Source: an uncultured Actinomycetes bacterium (GTDB taxonomy: Bacteria > Actinomycetota > Actinomycetes > Nanopelagicales > Nanopelagicaceae). From it: a stretch of 7,159 nt of DNA. The stretch spans positions 1-7,159 of the forward strand of contig CAIPQX010000032.1 of the NCBI GenBank assembly GCA_903867285.1. Reading direction: 5' to 3'. The notes under the pieces are model-generated. The model was given only the letters and a program-made list of their open reading frames with translations, made no database searches and had not been told where the DNA came from. Shown here piece after piece: positions 5,900 through 7,159 of the stretch (positions are counted from its first letter, which is position 1; every line of letters starts with the position of its first letter). Position numbers and translations under genes: made by a program.

Positions 5900-7085
5900 G
5901 CGACTGTTTACCTCCGAGTCTGTCACTGAAGGCCATCCCGACAAGATGGCTGATCAAATCTCTGACGCCATTCTCGACTCGCTTCTTAGCCAAGATGCCA
6001 AAAGCCGGGTTGCGGTTGAAACCCTCATCACCACCGGGCAGGTCCACGTTGCTGGTGAAGTAACAACTAGTGGCTACGCCGATGTAATGGGTATTGTTCG
6101 AGACACCGTTCTTGAGATTGGTTACGACTCCTCAGATAAGGGTTTCGACGGTAATTCTTGCGGTGTATCAATCTCACTAGGTCAGCAATCAAGTGATATC
6201 GCTCAAGGCGTTAACTCCGCCATGGAAAATCGAGTTTCTTCATCGATCGACCCTCTCGATGCGCAGGGCGCAGGCGACCAGGGTTTGATGTTCGGCTATG
6301 CCTGTGAAGACACACCAGAACTTATGCCGATTCCTATCTCTTTAGCTCATCAACTAGCACAGCGTCTTTCGACAGTACGCAAATCTGGCGAATTGGATTA
6401 TCTACGGCCAGATGGCAAGACTCAAGTCACGATTGAATACGATGGAGATCGGCCGGTTGCACTCAATACCATCGTGATCTCCTCGCAGCATGCTGCACAT
6501 GTGGACCTTGATAAGGTCCTGGCGCCGGACATTGAGCGTTTGGTAATCCACCCAGTGTTGGCTGGACTCGCGCTCGATCACTCCAATGTACGTATTTTGA
6601 TTAATCCCACGGGGCGCTTTGTAACAGGCGGTCCAATGGGCGATGCCGGATTAACGGGTCGAAAGATCATCGTTGATACCTATGGTGGAATGGCTCGCCA
6701 CGGCGGAGGAGCCTTCTCGGGTAAAGACCCTTCGAAAGTCGATCGCTCCGCAGCATACGCAATGCGCTGGGTAGCTAAGAATGTTGTCGCCGCTGGTCTT
6801 GCTTCTCGCTGCGAAGTTCAGGTCGCCTACGCTATTGGAAAGGCGCAACCAGTCGGACTATTCGTCGAGTGCTTCGGTACTGAGAAGATGCCGGTACTCC
6901 AAATTGAGTCAGCTATCGAAGCGGTATTCGATCTTCGCCCTGCCGCTCTCATCAGAGATTTAGATTTGCTACGCCCTATCTATCAAAAGACCGCGAGCTA
7001 CGGACATTTCGGACGTGAACTTCCCGCCTTTACATGGGAGAAGAGTGATCGAAGTGCTCTCTTGCAAAAGGCCGTCAAAGGTTAA
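5892..7085 (+). CDS. metK: S-adenosylmethionine synthase (methionine adenosyltransferase)
   Basis: A full-length 397-residue enzyme that makes S-adenosylmethionine, phosphate and diphosphate from methionine and ATP; the family acts as a cytoplasmic tetramer needing Mg and K ions. The N terminus RLFTSESVTEGHPDKMADQI holds the ATP-phosphate His15, metal ligand Asp17 and Lys18. Signature one is GAGDQGLMFGYA (126-137) and signature two is the glycine loop GGGAFSGKDP (271-280), followed by KVDRSAAYAMRW. The C terminus HFGRELPAFTWEK is also typical. ATG 5892 is inside the last codons of coaBC (eight-base overlap); only a short AGG eight bases upstream resembles a ribosome site, so coupling to coaBC is likely. 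No SAM riboswitch is possible in the absent leader, so any such control would sit elsewhere. It is followed after six bases by the next presumed gene and two hairpins. Confidence 0.98.
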   Translation: MTKRLFTSESVTEGHPDKMADQISDAILDSLLSQDAKSRVAVETLITTGQVHVAGEVTTSGYADVMGIVRDTVLEIGYDSSDKGFDGNSCGVSISLGQQSSDIAQGVNSAMENRVSSSIDPLDAQGAGDQGLMFGYACEDTPELMPIPISLAHQLAQRLSTVRKSGELDYLRPDGKTQVTIEYDGDRPVALNTIVISSQHAAHVDLDKVLAPDIERLVIHPVLAGLALDHSNVRILINPTGRFVTGGPMGDAGLTGRKIIVDTYGGMARHGGGAFSGKDPSKVDRSAAYAMRWVAKNVVAAGLASRCEVQVAYAIGKAQPVGLFVECFGTEKMPVLQIESAIEAVFDLRPAALIRDLDLLRPIYQKTASYGHFGRELPAFTWEKSDRSALLQKAVKG

Positions 7086-7091
7086 TTCACT

Positions 7092-7110
7092 GTGGCTGAG
7101 GTAAAGCCAC
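7092..7110 (+). repeat. Hairpin 1 after metK, covering the presumed GTG start
   Basis: GTGGCT (7092-7097) and AGCCAC (7105-7110) pair perfectly over six bases around a seven-base loop, GAGGTAA. The GTG of the presumed next gene forms the base of the stem, so folding would hide the start codon. It has no T-run. It could reduce translation of the next gene or be part of a two-stem terminator. Confidence 0.5.
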
Positions 7111-7159
7111 TCAAACTGCGCCGAGAGAAGGCGCAGAGTTTTCGTCCACGTGCTGCATC
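7092..7159 (+). CDS. priA: Probable PriA N terminus (3' truncated by window)
   Basis: Only 22 codons are visible, starting at GTG 7092, six bases after metK; AAAGG at 7077-7081 lies ten bases before it. The peptide is basic (KPLKLRREKAQSFRPR). This resembles the variable basic extension before the first conserved segment of actinobacterial PriA, the primosomal protein for replication restart, and priA is the usual gene after metK in this phylum. No helicase motif is visible, so the name rests on position and composition. The true start could lie downstream, in which case these bases would be an intergenic region holding two hairpins. Confidence 0.5.
   Translation, partial: MAEVKPLKLRREKAQSFRPRAA
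7116..7144 (+). terminator. Hairpin 2 after metK, possible weak intrinsic terminator or attenuator
   Basis: CTGCGCC (7116-7122) and GGCGCAG (7130-7136) form a perfect, G+C-rich seven-base stem with a seven-base loop, GAGAGAA. AGTTTTC follows from 7137, giving only four T's after two spacer bases. The shape is terminator-like but the T-run is short, and the element lies within the presumed priA codons. The stem is seen directly; its role is inference. Confidence 0.4.

Noticed and set aside
6781..6963. 60-codon plus-strand frame inside metK
   Set aside because: Out-of-frame shadow of the conserved metK C-terminal region, with no family resemblance.

Overview
The window is a stretch of plus-strand actinobacterial housekeeping DNA with no gene-free gap. 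It reads as part of one long operon. It starts inside carB and ends a few codons into a gene that is probably priA. The order after pyrF (mIHF, gmk, rpoZ, coaBC, metK, presumed priA) is the arrangement I know from Streptomyces, Mycobacterium and relatives. mIHF is an actinobacterial protein, and the omega subunit reads almost like a textbook actinobacterial copy. Base composition looks close to half G+C by eye, low for the phylum. Together with the compact layout this suggests a small-genome, moderate-GC lineage such as a freshwater planktonic actinobacterium. That placement is inference and not firm below phylum.

Layout: 1-1017 is the 3' third of carB (carbamoyl phosphate synthase large subunit). 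1014-1862 is pyrK and 1859-2791 is pyrD, the two subunits of an NAD-dependent class 1B dihydroorotate dehydrogenase. 2791-3495 is pyrF (OMP decarboxylase). 3492-4367 is a single frame joining an mIHF-like DNA-binding domain to guanylate kinase. 4389-4679 is rpoZ, 4691-5899 is coaBC, 5892-7085 is metK, and 7092-7159 is the presumed start of priA. Successive genes overlap by 1-8 bases or are separated by at most 21 bases, so translational coupling is likely through the pyrimidine part.

The first half makes UMP: carbamoyl phosphate synthesis, oxidation of dihydroorotate to orotate, and decarboxylation of OMP. The second half covers GMP to GDP, an RNA polymerase subunit, coenzyme A synthesis, S-adenosylmethionine synthesis and, probably, replication restart. 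No mobile element, CRISPR array, tRNA or rRNA was seen.

The points most worth a second look are: (1) the mIHF-guanylate kinase fusion; (2) a strong internal Shine-Dalgarno plus in-frame GTG exactly at the domain junction, which could also yield free guanylate kinase; (3) two back-to-back perfect hairpins right after metK that cover the presumed start of the next gene; and (4) a Bacillus-like carB-pyrK-pyrD-pyrF order with class 1B and short-type enzymes inside an otherwise actinobacterial operon.
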